Source of the DNA: Salinigranum rubrum | Lineage (GTDB): Archaea > Halobacteriota > Halobacteria > Halobacteriales > Haloferacaceae | Assembly (NCBI RefSeq): GCF_002906575.1 | Contig: NZ_CP026309.1 | Coordinates: 372,001-436,000 of the forward strand | Direction of reading: 5' to 3' | Length of the DNA: 64,000 nucleotides | Part shown: piece by piece, positions 49,711 to 60,778 of the stretch | How positions within the stretch are numbered: position 1 is the stretch's first letter | How the letters are laid out: every line of letters starts with the position of its first letter | Position numbers and translations under genes: made by a program | The notes under the pieces: generated by a model | What the model was told of the DNA's origin: nothing | The model's database searches: none | What the model saw: only the letters and a program-made list of their open reading frames with translations

Positions 49711-49736
49711 CGAGAGTATCACGCGTAATACTCTCG
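49711..49736. promoter_or_regulatory. Inverted repeat upstream of the kinase promoter
   Basis: CGAGAGTAT and ATACTCTCG are separated by 8 nt. It directly abuts the TATA/BRE region of the kinase gene, so it is a likely operator. It also lies about 100 nt after the EF-2 stop and might act as a terminator. Confidence 0.5.
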
Positions 49737-49834
49737 GAGTCCGAACGGTCGACACACGCGCCGGCCGCCGCGAGAGGAGAGTCGCAACCGAGACGTCGAA
49801 ATCGAGAACCGCGTGGCCGGGGAGCGGACCTCGG

Positions 49835-52021
49835 TTAGATGTAGTCGACCGACGGCGGCAGTTCGAGCTTCATGCCCTTCCGCTCGCGGATCTCCGTGAT
49901 CTTCTCCGTCTGGAGGTTGTCGGCCAGCACGCGGAAGCCGGCGTTCTCCGTGTTCCAGGAGGCGCGGCCTTCGGTCGCCGAGCGGATGTCGCTGGAGAAG
50001 CCGATCATCTCCTCGACGGGCGCGATGCCCTCGATGACCATGAGGTCGCCCTCCTGGTACATGTCGTCGACGCGGCCGCGTCGACCCTGAATCTCACCCG
50101 AGGCCGAGCCCATGTACTCCGAGGGGACGTCGATGCGGACGTCCTGGATGGGTTCGAGCAGCTTCACCTGACCGTCGATGAGCGACCGGTGGACGGCCTC
50201 GCGGACGGCGGGGATGACCTGCGCGGGACCGCGGTGGATGGTGTCCTCGTGGAGCCGCGCGTCGTGGAGGCGAAGGAGCGCACCCTGGACCGGTTCGCCG
50301 GCGAGCGGGCCGTCCTCGAGCGCCTCTTCCATCCCCTCGATGACGAGTTCCATCGTCTCGTTGAGGTGCTGGATACCCTTCGTGTCGTCGATGAGGATGT
50401 TCGTCCCGAACATGTGCTCGACGTCCTGGGACGTGTCCTTGTCCATGCCGAGCTCCTGCAGCGCCTCGCGGCGCTCCAGTTCGGGCATGTCCATCGCGAC
50501 GTCGCCGAGCTTGATGGCGTCGACGATGTCTTCGGAGAGCGGCTCGACGGTGATGTAGAACTTGTTGTGGCGGTTCGGCGAGACGCCCTCGACCTCGCGG
50601 GACTCCTGGGTGGGGGCCTCGCGGTAGACGACGATGGGCTCACCGGTGTTGACCGGGATGCCCTGGTTCTTCTGGATGCGCTGGGTGATGACTTCGAGGT
50701 GGAGTTCGCCCTGCCCGGAGATGAGGTGCTCGCCGGTGTCCTCGTTGATCTCGACCCTGATAGTCGGGTCCTCCTTCGCGACCTGCTGGAGCGTCTGAAT
50801 CAGCTTGGGAAGGTCGTCCATCCGGGTCGCCTCGACGCTCTTCGTGATGACCGGCTCGGAGATGTGTTCGATGGACTCGAACGGCGTCATCTCCACCGAC
50901 GAGACGGTAGAACCGGCGATGGCGTCGCGCAGGCCAGTCACGGCCGCGATGTTCCCGGCGGGGACGCCGCGGTCGAGTTCCTCGCGCTCGCCGCCCATGA
51001 ACACGCCGACCGACTGGACGCGGTTCTTGCCCGCCGTTCCCGACACGTAGAGCTCCTGGCCCTTGCGGATGGTGCCGGAGAACACGCGTCCCGTGGCGAT
51101 TTCGCCCGCGTGGGGGTCCATCGAGATGTCCGTCGCCATGAAGACGACGTCGCCGTCGTCGTCGACCTCCCGCATCTGCCGGGCGAGTTCGGACTCGTCG
51201 TCGCCGCGCCAGATGGTCGGGATACGACGAGGCTGTGCTTCGAGCGGGTTCGGGAAGTGCTCGGCGACCATGTCGAGCACCACGTCCGAGAGCGGCGACT
51301 GCTCGTGCAGTTCCTTCCGCTGGTCGTTGCGCTCCATCTCGATGACTTCCGAGAAGCCGACGCCGGTCTCGGCCATCGAGGGGGCGGAGACGCCCCACTT
51401 GTAGAGAGCCGAACCGAACGCGACGGTGCCGTCCTCGACGGAGACGGTCCAGTCGCGGTCCTCGTAATCCTGGGTCATCCCGCGGATGAGCTCGTTGACG
51501 TCCGCGATGACGTCGAGGAGCCGCTCTTGCATCTCCTTGGGACCCTCCTGGAGCTCGTTGATGAGGCGGTCGACCTTGTTGATGAACAGCGCCGGCTTGA
51601 CGCCCTCGCGCAGCGCCTGTCGGACGACCGTCTCGGTCTGCGGCATCGCGCCCTCGACGGCGTCGACGACGACGAGCGCGCCGTCGACGGCGCGCATCGC
51701 CCGTGTCACGTCACCGCCGAAGTCGACGTGGCCCGGCGTGTCGATGAGGTTGATGAGGTGGTTCTTGTCGTTCCACTCGTGGGTCATCGAGACGTTCGCC
51801 GCGTCGATGGTGATGCCGCGTTCCTGTTCGTCCTCCTTCGTGTCCATCGCGAGCTGCTGCCCGGCGGTCTCGTCGGAGATCATGCCGGCGCCCGCGAGGA
51901 GGTTGTCGGAGAGCGTCGTTTTCCCGTGGTCGACGTGCGCAGCGATGGCGATGTTCCGGATCTGCTCCGGCTTGTCCATCAGTTTCTCGCACTCTTGTAC
52001 GATTTTCTTTCGTCGGCCCAT
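49835..52021 (-). CDS. fusA: Translation elongation factor EF-2
   Basis: Protein of 728 residues ([20 protein letters not shown]). G1 is [21 protein letters not shown]3 [13 protein letters not shown]4 NKVD; domain IV carries the diphthamide loop motif with [20 protein letters not shown]. It catalyses GTP-dependent translocation. It belongs to the str cluster but is separated from rps7 by two other genes. The start is conserved. Confidence 0.96.
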   Translation of the reverse strand: MGRRKKIVQECEKLMDKPEQIRNIAIAAHVDHGKTTLSDNLLAGAGMISDETAGQQLAMDTKEDEQERGITIDAANVSMTHEWNDKNHLINLIDTPGHVDFGGDVTRAMRAVDGALVVVDAVEGAMPQTETVVRQALREGVKPALFINKVDRLINELQEGPKEMQERLLDVIADVNELIRGMTQDYEDRDWTVSVEDGTVAFGSALYKWGVSAPSMAETGVGFSEVIEMERNDQRKELHEQSPLSDVVLDMVAEHFPNPLEAQPRRIPTIWRGDDESELARQMREVDDDGDVVFMATDISMDPHAGEIATGRVFSGTIRKGQELYVSGTAGKNRVQSVGVFMGGEREELDRGVPAGNIAAVTGLRDAIAGSTVSSVEMTPFESIEHISEPVITKSVEATRMDDLPKLIQTLQQVAKEDPTIRVEINEDTGEHLISGQGELHLEVITQRIQKNQGIPVNTGEPIVVYREAPTQESREVEGVSPNRHNKFYITVEPLSEDIVDAIKLGDVAMDMPELERREALQELGMDKDTSQDVEHMFGTNILIDDTKGIQHLNETMELVIEGMEEALEDGPLAGEPVQGALLRLHDARLHEDTIHRGPAQVIPAVREAVHRSLIDGQVKLLEPIQDVRIDVPSEYMGSASGEIQGRRGRVDDMYQEGDLMVIEGIAPVEEMIGFSSDIRSATEGRASWNTENAGFRVLADNLQTEKITEIRERKGMKLELPPSVDYI

Positions 52022-52232
52022 TACCGAGTCTTACCGAAAGGAGGGACAAAAGGGTAGTGTTTTGCCGGGGCCGAAATCGAGGGTCTGGAGCCACGTTGCG
52101 GGCGTGTGACGGTGTTTAGCATGCCCCTCGGTGGGTCCGCCCGACGCGCTGTCGCCGTCGCCGGACGCCCACCACATCGCCCGACGACGGGGCAGAAGAA
52201 TCATACACCCTCGCGCCCTGATACCAGCACGC

Positions 52233-52985
52233 ATGGACATTCGAGTGCTCGGGTCCGGGCCACCGGACCCCTTTCTGAGTGCGGCCGATCTGTTCGAGAC
52301 CGAGTTCTCGCTCGACCTCCCCGTCAGAGTCCACGTCCGAGAGGACCCCGACGAGCGGACCTGGGCGGGCCACTACCCCGACCACCACGTCCTCAACATC
52401 TCCCGACAGGCGGCGACCAGCGCGATGGCGCGCGAACTGGCCTTACACGAACTCGCTCACATGGCGCGCTACGAGGAGTCTCACCCCTCCCACGTCCAAA
52501 AGACCGAGGAGGCGCTCTTTCTCGCGCTCGCGGGTCGGTCGGTCGAGCGACGGAAGCTCGCACACTGCTACCAGATCGCGAACCACATGAAGGACATCTA
52601 CGCCGACGACCTCACGCTCTCGGTCGCGCCCGCGGAGAAGCTCGTCTGCTTCTTCGAGTCCCAGCTCGCGGCGGCGGTGTCGGACCGCCCGCCGGCCCCG
52701 CGCCCCGACTCCAGACGCATCTCCCCCGCTGCCGACCCCGAGATCACCGCCGTCAACGCCGCGTTCGCGCTCGCACTGTGTGAGCGCCACGACCTCCTCA
52801 CATCCGACCACCGCCTCTACGACCTCGCCCACGCCGCCGCCGACGACGCGCCGCAGGTCGGATTGGAGCGGTTCAAATCGCACTTCGCCTCGCTCGTGGA
52901 CGACCCGACCGAGAGCGACTACCGGAAGGCGCTGGTCGACGTCACGCGCGAGTACTGTATTCGGGAGCAGCAGGCGGCCGACTGA
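52233..52985 (+). CDS. DUF5781 family protein with HExxH motif
   Basis: Protein of 250 residues from ATG 52233 (MDIRVLGSGPPDPFLSAADL). It contains the metalloprotease-like motif HELAH in LALHELAHMARYEESHPSHV near residue 72, so it may bind zinc. The haloarchaeal DUF5781 family has no proven function. CATACA at about 52203 lies 30 nt upstream. It is the only plus-strand gene in the str region, transcribed divergently from EF-2 with 211 bp between. No signal peptide was seen. Confidence 0.75.
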   Translation: MDIRVLGSGPPDPFLSAADLFETEFSLDLPVRVHVREDPDERTWAGHYPDHHVLNISRQAATSAMARELALHELAHMARYEESHPSHVQKTEEALFLALAGRSVERRKLAHCYQIANHMKDIYADDLTLSVAPAEKLVCFFESQLAAAVSDRPPAPRPDSRRISPAADPEITAVNAAFALALCERHDLLTSDHRLYDLAHAAADDAPQVGLERFKSHFASLVDDPTESDYRKALVDVTREYCIREQQAAD

Positions 52986-53005
52986 GCCGGGCGCTAAAGT
53001 GCGCC

Positions 53006-53467
53006 TCACGACCCGCGTCGCTGTCTCCCGATGTGGCCTCCAACGCCGCCGAGTGCGCCGAAGATTGTGCCGACGACGAACCCGGTTCCACCGCTGAGGA
53101 CCCCCACCGTGCGCATGGCCCCGAAAAAGTCCACGTCCTGTCCATGTGTCGGCGTCATTCCCAGTACCAGTACTAGCGCGATGAAGCCGACCACTACGCT
53201 CACGAGCACTACACCGAGGGCCGCTGCGAAGCCTCCGAGGATCGCACCTCGCCGTTGACCGGTCTCCTGGAGATACCCGGTGGTCGCGCCGCCGACCACG
53301 GCACACAGTGTCAGCGGGACCGCGAACACCCACGTCGGGAGCCAATTTCCCACGACAGATGCCGTCACGAACCCGAGGGCCGGGAGCACGAGGAGGGTCA
53401 GGAAGCCCAGCACGACCGTGACGACTGTCCCGGCGACGACCCCGGCGGCCTCCCTCCGTAGAGACAT
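53006..53467 (-). CDS. Membrane protein (DUF5518-like)
   Basis: Protein of 153 residues from ATG 53467 (MSLRREAAGVVAGTVVTVVL). Four membrane helices are evident, with glycine-rich loops GGATTGYLQETGQRRGAILG and GVLSGGTGFVVGTIFGALGG. The pattern resembles haloarchaeal DUF5518 proteins; the role is unknown. A TATA-like TTTTA 28 nt before this ATG supports the start over the longer ORF. It converges with the DUF5781 gene, with 20 nt between. Confidence 0.6.
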   Translation of the reverse strand: MSLRREAAGVVAGTVVTVVLGFLTLLVLPALGFVTASVVGNWLPTWVFAVPLTLCAVVGGATTGYLQETGQRRGAILGGFAAALGVVLVSVVVGFIALVLVLGMTPTHGQDVDFFGAMRTVGVLSGGTGFVVGTIFGALGGVGGHIGRQRRGS

Positions 53468-53576
53468 GGTGCGAAGACTCCCCACACGCGTAAAAGTACA
53501 CGGTCCGGTGTCCTGAGACTCGTCCGTCGGCACCGCTCACGACGCCGGAGAGAAAAACGAAAAGACGAGACAGACG

Positions 53577-54191
53577 TTAGCGGGCGGCGGCGGCGACGCG
53601 CTCGCGCTCTTCCTTCTGGCTGATGGCGTACGACTGCATGTCGTAGTCGGCTGCGCCGATCAACACGGAGGCGAGCGCTTCGGCGGCGCTCTGTTTCGAC
53701 TTGTACGAGCCGCGCTGGGTGCCTTCGGCGATGAACTTCAGCGCCTGGTCCACCCGTCGTTGCGGGGCGACGTCGACGGCCTGCGGGACCGAGATCCCAC
53801 CGTACTTCAGGCGGACGGTCTCCTCGCGGGGAGCGGCGTTCTGGATGGCGGTCACGAGCACCTGCACCGGGTTCTCCTCGGTGCGCTCGTGGACGATCTC
53901 GAACGCCTCGCGGACGATGTTCATCGTCTTCTGCTTGTGCCCCGTGTTGTCTTCGGACTGCATCAGGCGGTTGATGAGCCGCTCGACGATGCTGATCTCC
54001 GACTTCTTGAACTGCTTGGAGGCGTGGCGCCCCATCGTGTGGGCGATGGGGGTCACCGCGATGTAGCGCTTGGTCGAGGGGTCGGTGTACTCGATCTCGG
54101 AGACGTCCCAGACGCCGAACAGCAGCGCGTTCGAGCGCGCCTCCTCGCTGTCGGCGGGGGACTCCGGCTCGGGGGACTCGGACTCGCTCAT
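53577..54191 (-). CDS. rps7: 30S ribosomal protein S7 (uS7)
   Basis: Protein of 204 residues. The acidic N-terminus ([20 protein letters not shown]) is a haloarchaeal extension; the rest holds the S7 motifs, including [40 protein letters not shown] and [20 protein letters not shown]. It anchors the 30S head to 16S rRNA. Its start overlaps the S12 stop by 4 nt (ATGA). Confidence 0.95.
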   Translation of the reverse strand: MSESESPEPESPADSEEARSNALLFGVWDVSEIEYTDPSTKRYIAVTPIAHTMGRHASKQFKKSEISIVERLINRLMQSEDNTGHKQKTMNIVREAFEIVHERTEENPVQVLVTAIQNAAPREETVRLKYGGISVPQAVDVAPQRRVDQALKFIAEGTQRGSYKSKQSAAEALASVLIGAADYDMQSYAISQKEERERVAAAAR

Positions 54192-54616
54192 CTGACTGGC
54201 TTCTCCGCGTTCCCGCGCACGAGTTCGATCATCGACACGCCGTTGACCTTCTCGACCTTGTAGTTCACGCCCGAGAGGTCACCCATCGCACGGCCCTTCG
54301 CGCCACCGATACCCGCGATGGTGACCTCGTCGTGCTCGTCGATGAACGAGATGGCACCGTCACCAGGGCAGAACGCGGTGACCTGCTTGCCGTTCTTGAT
54401 GAGCTGCACTCGAACACACTTTCGGATGGCCGAGTTCGGCTGCTTCGCTTCGATTCCGACCTTCTCAAGGACGATGCCTCGCGCCTGCGGGGCACCCTCG
54501 AGCGGGTCCGATTTCTTCCGGAGACCGCGTTCGCGTCGCGCGTACTTCGAGTCGGACCACCGACGCTGCTGGCGGTCCTGCTTGAGTTTGCGCGCGGCGT
54601 ACTTGCCGTTCGCCAT
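54188..54616 (-). CDS. rps12: 30S ribosomal protein S12 (uS12)
   Basis: Protein of 142 residues from ATG 54616 ([20 protein letters not shown]). [40 protein letters not shown] and [20 protein letters not shown] are diagnostic of S12 near the decoding site. The start has a TATA-like box 29 nt upstream and agrees with family length; the in-frame upstream extension is not conserved. It is first in the rps12-rps7 pair. Confidence 0.95.
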   Translation of the reverse strand: MANGKYAARKLKQDRQQRRWSDSKYARRERGLRKKSDPLEGAPQARGIVLEKVGIEAKQPNSAIRKCVRVQLIKNGKQVTAFCPGDGAISFIDEHDEVTIAGIGGAKGRAMGDLSGVNYKVEKVNGVSMIELVRGNAEKPVR

Positions 54617-54640
54617 GGTAGCCCTCACTTCCCGATGGAG

Positions 54641-54649
54641 CTACTTAAG
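54641..54649 (-). promoter_or_regulatory. TATA-like box of rps12-rps7
   Basis: CTTAAGTAG on the minus strand, 29 nt before ATG 54616, in the usual leaderless position. Confidence 0.55.
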
Positions 54650-54800
54650 CCTCCTCTTTCGAACGCGGCGAGACGCCCGCAGCGCGGCCCATGACCCCCT
54701 GAGGAGGAATCTGAGGCCGTTTCGCACGATCCGAACGACGCCCTCTCCGCGGCCCGCAGGCGACGAGCCGCCGCGAGAAATCGTCTCCCCGCCTCGGCGT

Positions 54801-55697
54801 TCAGTTCGGCTCGCCCGCGGCGTCCGCCCGCTCGCGCACGTCGATCGCGAGTTCCCCCGAGAGTTCGTGTCCCGACGCCGGCCCCAGGGTGAGTCCCTCC
54901 TCGTCGAACCGCCGCTTCACCCGTCGCCGGAAGTCAGACTTGACCTCGACGAGGTTCACGTCCATCGGGTCCGACACCCAGTACTCCGCCTGCAGCGTGG
55001 GCGCGGTCCCGCCGAAGGCGACGATGCGCGACGTCGGTGCGGGGTCGTCGAGCACCCGGTCGTCCTCGCGAGCGACGTCGGCGAGCGTCTTCAGCGCCAG
55101 TTCGGCGTCGTCGGCGTACGCGATGTCGAGCTGTTCCGTTATCCGGTAGCGCTCTCTTCCGTAGGGCCGGGTGAGCGCGTTCGTCGTCAGTTCCGTGTTC
55201 GGCACCGTGATCGTCTCGTTGTTCGGGGTCCGGATGCGGGTGACGCGGAAGTCGACGGCCTCGATGGTGCCCTCGCCGCCGGACCAGGAGACCCAGTCGC
55301 CGACGTTGAAGTCGCGGTCCGCGACGAGAAAGAGCCCGGAGACGAGCGACCCGATGACGTCCTGGCTCGCCGCGCCGACGACGAGCGAGACGGCGGCGAT
55401 GACGATGGAGGCGTCGGTCAGCACGCCGCCGAACCCGGCGGCGATGATGCCGGCGACGACCGCTACGCCCACCACGAGCAGGTGCGCGTACGTCTCGGTC
55501 GCCGTCTCGATGGTCGGGTTGTTCTGATTCCGCGCGCGGACGATTCGGCTCACTGTCGGCACAACGAGCACCCGGCCGACGGCGTAGACGACGGCGGCCG
55601 CGGCGACGAACCCGAGCGTGCGGACGGCGATATCCTCCACACCGGTGAACTCGGTCGGTATCCCCGGCGGCAGTTGGGCGAGAACGGAGCGCGTCAT
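54801..55697 (-). CDS. MscS-type small-conductance mechanosensitive channel
   Basis: Protein of 298 residues with three N-terminal membrane helices (TLGFVAAAAVVYAVGRVLVV, VVAVGAG-like segments) and the pore helix IIAAVSLVVGAASQDVIGSL. The beta domain has DRDFNVGDWVSW (MscS motif) and RIRTPNNETITVPN, followed by the C-terminal vestibule. It opens on osmotic down-shock. It lies between the nusA-like gene and rps12, not part of the conserved operon. Confidence 0.9.
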   Translation of the reverse strand: MTRSVLAQLPPGIPTEFTGVEDIAVRTLGFVAAAAVVYAVGRVLVVPTVSRIVRARNQNNPTIETATETYAHLLVVGVAVVAGIIAAGFGGVLTDASIVIAAVSLVVGAASQDVIGSLVSGLFLVADRDFNVGDWVSWSGGEGTIEAVDFRVTRIRTPNNETITVPNTELTTNALTRPYGRERYRITEQLDIAYADDAELALKTLADVAREDDRVLDDPAPTSRIVAFGGTAPTLQAEYWVSDPMDVNLVEVKSDFRRRVKRRFDEEGLTLGPASGHELSGELAIDVRERADAAGEPN

Positions 55698-56049
55698 GAC
55701 TCCGGTGCCGTGGCGCGGGCGTAAAAACCTGTCAGACCCGTGTCGGCGGCGAACCGTCGTTCTCCGGAGTGCGGTTGCACGGCGTGCGGTGGCGCGGCCG
55801 AGGCGGCGCTGTGTCGTCTCGTCGCGCGAGGGGTGAGGGAACGAGTGAACGGAGTGAACGAGTGCCCGAATCGGCTGGGGAGGTCCGTGGCATCAGCGCC
55901 CTGGCGTTCGTCGTCCCAGCCGTCGCGGCCGGTGCTGTCTCCCCGGTGTGGACGTGGAAAGTCACTCACCGGGCACGGACCACCGTCCGTCGCCCCTGCG
56001 ACGACGCTACACCTACACTTCGAAACTAAAACCGAGCGGAAACCGCATC
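55698..56049. other. Non-coding gap with one copy of a dispersed repeat
   Basis: About 350 bp between the MscS start and the nusA-like stop. No gene was found. Copy B of the repeat spans 55784-55900. The left part has an AT-rich patch (about 55723) suited to the MscS promoter. Confidence 0.55.
55784..55900 (+). repeat. Dispersed intergenic repeat, copy B
   Basis: Block 1 (GTGCGGTGGCGCG, 55784-55796), block 2 (CGCGCGAGGGGTGAGG, 55823-55838) and block 3 (AATCGGCTGGGGAGG then GTGGC...CGCC, 55869-55900) match copy A at 2774-2887. Spacing is similar but spacer sequences differ; here the second spacer carries repeated GAGTGAAC units. Confidence 0.55.
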
Positions 56050-56487
56050 CTACGTCAACTGGACGTCGTCGAGGTCCCAGTGCCGTCTCGCCAGTTCGCG
56101 CGCCGTCTTGATGTTCTTTCCCTCGGTCCCGATGGCGACGCCCCTGTCTTCGGAATCGACCTCGACGTACGCCACCCGGTCGTTCTGCTCGGAGACGGTG
56201 ACGTGCGTCACCACGGCGGGCGCGAGCGCGTTCGCAACGAACGCCTCCGCCGTGTCGGCGTCCTCGACGAGCGTGACCTCGCGCCCGAGTTTCTCCTCGA
56301 CCTGCTTGACCCGTCTCCCCCCCGGACCGATGGCCTGTCCCATCTCGCCGGCCGCGACGAGGAACGTCACGCGACCGTTTTTACCCCCTTCCTTCTCGTG
56401 GACGAGGCAGTCGCGTGCGGTCGCGCCCGTCACGTCCTCGAAGAGGGCGATGAACTGCCGGGCCGTGTCCGAGAGGGTGACGCGCAT
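56050..56487 (-). CDS. nusA: NusA-like transcription factor (two KH domains)
   Basis: Protein of 145 residues (MRVTLSDTARQFIALFEDVT). It has two KH-type motifs, GQAIGPGGRRVKQVEEKLGR and RGVAIGTEGKNIKTARELAR, without the N-terminal and S1 domains of bacterial NusA. It is the usual partner gene after rpoA2 in archaea and may bind nascent RNA in elongation or termination. It follows rpoA2 by 18 nt. Confidence 0.93.
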   Translation of the reverse strand: MRVTLSDTARQFIALFEDVTGATARDCLVHEKEGGKNGRVTFLVAAGEMGQAIGPGGRRVKQVEEKLGREVTLVEDADTAEAFVANALAPAVVTHVTVSEQNDRVAYVEVDSEDRGVAIGTEGKNIKTARELARRHWDLDDVQLT

Positions 56488-56505
56488 CGCTGTCTCGACT
56501 CCCGA

Positions 56506-57819
56506 TCAGTCGTCCGACGGCTCGGGTTCGAGCGTGGCGTCCACCTCGGGCGTCTCGACGTCGGCGTCGATAGAGCCCATCCGGAGGTTGACGTCGCCCG
56601 TCCCGATGGCGACGGGCTTGCCGACGATGACGTTCTCGATGACGCCGTCGAGGTCGTCCATCTCGCCGTGGATGGCGGCGTCGAGCAGGTGGTTCACCGT
56701 GACCTCGAACGCCGCGCGCGCGAGCACGGAGTCTTTCGACCCCGAGATGCCGTGCCGACCGATGGACTCGATGGTTCCCCGGTTGGTCATGATGTCCGCG
56801 ACGAGCATCAGGTGCCGGACGTTCACGTCGTCGAGGCCCTGCTCTTCGAGCGTCTCCATCGTCTCGTTGATGATGGCCTCGCGGGCGGCCTCCACACCGA
56901 GCTGACGGTAGACCTCGTGGATGTTGTTCGAAGTCGTCCGCGTCCCGTCGACGCCCTCGATGGTGAGCACGTCGCCGAACGCCGACCCCTCGGTGTAGAG
57001 GACGAACTCCTCCTCGCCGTCGTCGAGCTTCTCGCGGCGGATGACGACGCGGGAGACCTCCTCGATGCCCTTGAAGACGATGTCGCGCAGCTCCTCGACC
57101 AGCTGGAGCAGCTGTCGGTACGAGGGCTGCTTCGGGCCGAACTCGATGACGGTCCCCATCCGGGTGGTTTCGACGCCGAGCGCGTCCTCGATCTCCTCGG
57201 CGATCTCCTCGGCGACGTTCCCGACGTTCTCGGCGGTGGGCCACCGCTCGCGGAGGGTATCCTCGTTGAGGTCGATGTTGACGAGCATGTCCGCGACGTT
57301 GGTCGAGACGTCGCCCAGCGCGAGGATCTTCGTCGCCTCGATCTGCCAGACGACCTCGTGGGCCACGTCGCGCTCATCGTACTCGGGGTCGTCGACCTCC
57401 GCGATCCGCTCTTCGATGTGGTCGGGGTCGAGGTAGACGGTCATCATCGGGGTGTCCGGCGTCTTCCGCGCGTCCACCAGTTCGATGAGTCGGGGCAGTC
57501 CCTGTGTCACGTCGATCTCGGCGACGCCGGCGTAGTGGAACGTGTTCATCGTCATCTGCGTTCCCGGTTCGCCGATGGACTGCGCCGACACGGTTCCGAC
57601 CGGGTCGAGCGGGTCCACGCGGGTGTCGAGGTACTGCGTCTCCGCCGCGCGGGCGATCTCGTCCGCCTGCTCGACGGTGACGCCCTCGCGCCGCTCGATG
57701 ACCTCGTACACCTGCGTCTTCAGTCGTCGAGGCAGTTCGGTGTCCTCGACGACGACTTCGATGTCCTCTGTGACGTACTCGTACTCGCCGGTGGGGTCGA
57801 CGGTCTCGTGCTCAGTCAT
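56506..57819 (-). CDS. rpoA2: RNA polymerase subunit A'' (rpoA2)
   Basis: Protein of 437 residues, C-terminal half of the largest subunit. [20 protein letters not shown] and [20 protein letters not shown] hold the conserved trigger-loop/bridge region, and the end [20 protein letters not shown] is typical. It overlaps the 3' end of rpoA1 by 8 nt. Together with A', it forms the equivalent of bacterial beta'. Confidence 0.96.
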   Translation of the reverse strand: MTEHETVDPTGEYEYVTEDIEVVVEDTELPRRLKTQVYEVIERREGVTVEQADEIARAAETQYLDTRVDPLDPVGTVSAQSIGEPGTQMTMNTFHYAGVAEIDVTQGLPRLIELVDARKTPDTPMMTVYLDPDHIEERIAEVDDPEYDERDVAHEVVWQIEATKILALGDVSTNVADMLVNIDLNEDTLRERWPTAENVGNVAEEIAEEIEDALGVETTRMGTVIEFGPKQPSYRQLLQLVEELRDIVFKGIEEVSRVVIRREKLDDGEEEFVLYTEGSAFGDVLTIEGVDGTRTTSNNIHEVYRQLGVEAAREAIINETMETLEEQGLDDVNVRHLMLVADIMTNRGTIESIGRHGISGSKDSVLARAAFEVTVNHLLDAAIHGEMDDLDGVIENVIVGKPVAIGTGDVNLRMGSIDADVETPEVDATLEPEPSDD

Positions 57820-60751
57820 CCGACTCCACCCCCAGGCCCTGCGCCTTGTCGAGCCCCGGTCCCGCGTACTCCGAGAGGTTCGTCGGCGGCTCCGATTCGC
57901 CGAGGAAGCGGTCCTTCTCCTCCTCGGAGGAGAACTCGGCCTCGATGACGCGGTCGGCGATGTTCTCGATGTCGATGCTGTGTTCCTCCTTCGAGGAGAC
58001 CTTCACGGGCGAGGTGCCGTCCTCGCCGAACTCGAACTGGACCACCGTACCGGACGTGTCGCGGACGGAGCCGTCGTACTGCGCTTCCAGTTCGGAGAGC
58101 GCGTTGATGAGCCGGCGCTGGAGGTACCCCGATTTCGAGGTTCGGACCGCGGTGTCGACCAGCCCCTCGCGGCCGCCCATCGCGTGGAAGAAGAACTCCC
58201 GCGGAGTGAGCCCCGCGCGGTAGGAGTTCTCGACGAACCCGTGCGCGTCCGCCGAGAGGTCGTCCTTCTGGTAGTGGCTCAGGGTGCGGTCCTCGTAGCC
58301 ACGGTTGATGCGCTCGCCCCGCACTGCCTGTTGCCCGACGCAACCGGCCATCTGCGTGAGGTTCAGCATCGACCCACGCGCGCCCGACCGGGCCATTATC
58401 ACGGCAGGATTGTCGTCCTCGAAGTGGTCCTCGGCGATCTCGCCGGCGGAGTCGCGCGCCTTGCCGAGCCGCTGCATGATCTTCATCTCCAGCGTCTCGT
58501 CGACCGTCCGCCCGGGCAGGGATTCGAGTTCGCCCTGCTCGTACACCTCGATGAGTTCCTGAATCTGTTCGTACGCCGACGCGATGGCCTCGTCGACCTG
58601 CTGGTTCGCCGCCTCCGGGATGGACTCGTCGTCGATGCCGATGGAGAACCCGAAGTGCATGATGGCGCGCATCGCCAGCGCCGCCACCTCGTTGATGAAC
58701 ACGCGTGCGCGCGTCTTCGAGTACACCTTGGTGATGGTGTCGACGACTTCCCCGCCGAACGCGCCGACGGCGTCCTCGTCGACCGTCCCCTCCACGAGTT
58801 GGCCGTCCCGAATAACGACCGTGTCGCCGGCCGAAGAGTCGAACTCGAGGTTCAGGTCGTCGGGCAGCAGTTCGGAGAAGAGCTGTCGGCCGGTCCAGTA
58901 CGGCCCGTTCTCGTTCTCTCCCTCGGGTTCGGGGAGTTCGTCGATGCTCGTCGCCCGCAGGAGGTCGAGCGCCTGCGTCTCCGAGAACTGGGGGTTCTCG
59001 TGGGTGAGGAGGTAGGTGCCCGAGATGTGGTCCTGGATGGCGCCGATGATGTTCTCGCCGAACCTGGGCGAGAGAATCTGCTCCTGGACGCGCATCAGGA
59101 CGCGGGCTTCCGCACGCGCCTCCTCGTTCTGCAGCGCGTGCATGTTCATCTCGTCGCCGTCGAAGTCGGCGTTGTACGGCGGACAGACCGTCGTGTTGAG
59201 TCTGAACGTCTTGTACGGCATCACGACCACCTCGTGGGCCATGATGGACATCCGGTGCAGCGACGGCTGCCGGTTGAAGATGACGATGTCGCCGTCGATC
59301 AGGTGTCGGTTGACCTCCCAGCTGAGTTCGACCTTCTCCGCGAGTTCCTCGCAGTTCTTCTCGGTCACCTTCAGCCGGCGACCGTCCGGCCTTCGAACGT
59401 AGTTCGCGCCGGGGTGACCCTCTGGGCCGTTGCGGACGAACTGCCGGGCCTGTTCGATGTTCCGCTCCGTGACGTTCATCGTCTGGGTCATCTCACGCGC
59501 GACCCGTTCGGGGACGCCGACCTCGTTCAGCGAGAGGGTCGGGTCCGGCGAGATGACGGTACGAGCCGAGAAGTTGACACGCTTTCCGGACAGCGAGCCG
59601 CGGAAGCGACCTTCCTTCCCTTTGAGGCGCTGCGAGAGCGTCTTCAGGGGGCGACCGGAGCGGTGCCTCGCGGGGGGTGTCCCCGAAATCTCGTTGTCGA
59701 TGAACGTGGTGACGTGGTACTGCAGCAGTTCCCAGAGGTCCTCGATGATGAGTTGTGGCGCGCCGGCCTCGCGGTTCTCCATGAACCGCTGGTTGATGCG
59801 GATGATGTCGACCAGCTTGTGGGTGAGGTCGTCCTCCGAGCGCTGGCCGTTGTCGAGCGTGATGGAGGGACGGGCCGTCACGGGCGGCACCGGCAGGACG
59901 GTGAGAATCATCCACTCGGGGCGTGCCCGCTCGGCGTCGATGCCGAGGACCGCGATGTCCTCGTCCGGGATGTCCTCGAACCAGTCGCGGATGTCCGAGG
60001 GCATCAGCTTGTTCATGTCCTCCTCGGTGAGGTCCACGGAGAGGGCCTTCTCGAGCTTCTTGCGGTCGTCCGATTTGGGGCGGAAGGTCCCCGAGAGGAT
60101 TTCGTTCACTCGGTCGAGCGGGATGCCCGTGTCATTGGCGAGTTCCTGGGGTGCGACGCCGGGGTCGTCCTCGTCGTCGGGGTCGGGCTGCATCGCCTGG
60201 GCGATGCGCTCGGAGTAGTCCGACGCGAGCACGTCCTGAACCTCGTAGTACGTCGTCGGTTTCTCGTGTTTGATGTCGTGCTGTGGGGCGCTGCAGTCGG
60301 GGTGCGGACAGTGCTTCGCCTTCCGCGCCTGTCTCACGGCCGCCTTCAGCGCGTCGTTGGGGTCCTCGCCGAGTTCCCTCGCCCGCTCCAGTTGCTGGCG
60401 GTACTCCTCGCGTTCCTCCTCGACGAGCGCGAGCCGCCCGCACTCGCGGCACGTCGACCGGAGCAGTCGTCGGATGAGCTTCGTGAAGCCCACGTGGATG
60501 ACGGGCGCGGCGAGCTCGATGTGGCCGAAGTGGCCGTTGCACGACCCCGAGTGCTGGCCGCAGGTCCGACACTGCAGGCCGGGGTCGATGACGCCCAGCC
60601 GGGGGTCCATGAGCCCCATGTCGATGGGGTAGCCGTCGTCGTCGTAGGTGTCCGCCGTGATGACCTTCGTGGCGGACATGTCGCGGTACGTCTCGGGGTC
60701 CATCAGCCCGAAGTGGATCCCGCCGAGTTCTTTGGGTGTCTGCATTGACAT
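57812..60751 (-). CDS. rpoA1: RNA polymerase subunit A' (rpoA1)
   Basis: Protein of 979 residues. The N-terminal zinc site has [20 protein letters not shown]; the catalytic aspartates are in [20 protein letters not shown] (Mg-binding). The clamp, pore and funnel segments follow, all colinear with archaeal A'. Length is typical. The gap to rpoB1 is 27 nt, and it overlaps rpoA2. Confidence 0.97.
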   Translation of the reverse strand: MSMQTPKELGGIHFGLMDPETYRDMSATKVITADTYDDDGYPIDMGLMDPRLGVIDPGLQCRTCGQHSGSCNGHFGHIELAAPVIHVGFTKLIRRLLRSTCRECGRLALVEEEREEYRQQLERARELGEDPNDALKAAVRQARKAKHCPHPDCSAPQHDIKHEKPTTYYEVQDVLASDYSERIAQAMQPDPDDEDDPGVAPQELANDTGIPLDRVNEILSGTFRPKSDDRKKLEKALSVDLTEEDMNKLMPSDIRDWFEDIPDEDIAVLGIDAERARPEWMILTVLPVPPVTARPSITLDNGQRSEDDLTHKLVDIIRINQRFMENREAGAPQLIIEDLWELLQYHVTTFIDNEISGTPPARHRSGRPLKTLSQRLKGKEGRFRGSLSGKRVNFSARTVISPDPTLSLNEVGVPERVAREMTQTMNVTERNIEQARQFVRNGPEGHPGANYVRRPDGRRLKVTEKNCEELAEKVELSWEVNRHLIDGDIVIFNRQPSLHRMSIMAHEVVVMPYKTFRLNTTVCPPYNADFDGDEMNMHALQNEEARAEARVLMRVQEQILSPRFGENIIGAIQDHISGTYLLTHENPQFSETQALDLLRATSIDELPEPEGENENGPYWTGRQLFSELLPDDLNLEFDSSAGDTVVIRDGQLVEGTVDEDAVGAFGGEVVDTITKVYSKTRARVFINEVAALAMRAIMHFGFSIGIDDESIPEAANQQVDEAIASAYEQIQELIEVYEQGELESLPGRTVDETLEMKIMQRLGKARDSAGEIAEDHFEDDNPAVIMARSGARGSMLNLTQMAGCVGQQAVRGERINRGYEDRTLSHYQKDDLSADAHGFVENSYRAGLTPREFFFHAMGGREGLVDTAVRTSKSGYLQRRLINALSELEAQYDGSVRDTSGTVVQFEFGEDGTSPVKVSSKEEHSIDIENIADRVIEAEFSSEEEKDRFLGESEPPTNLSEYAGPGLDKAQGLGVESDD

Positions 60752-60778
60752 GTGTGGTGTGTTGGGGGAGGGTGAGAG

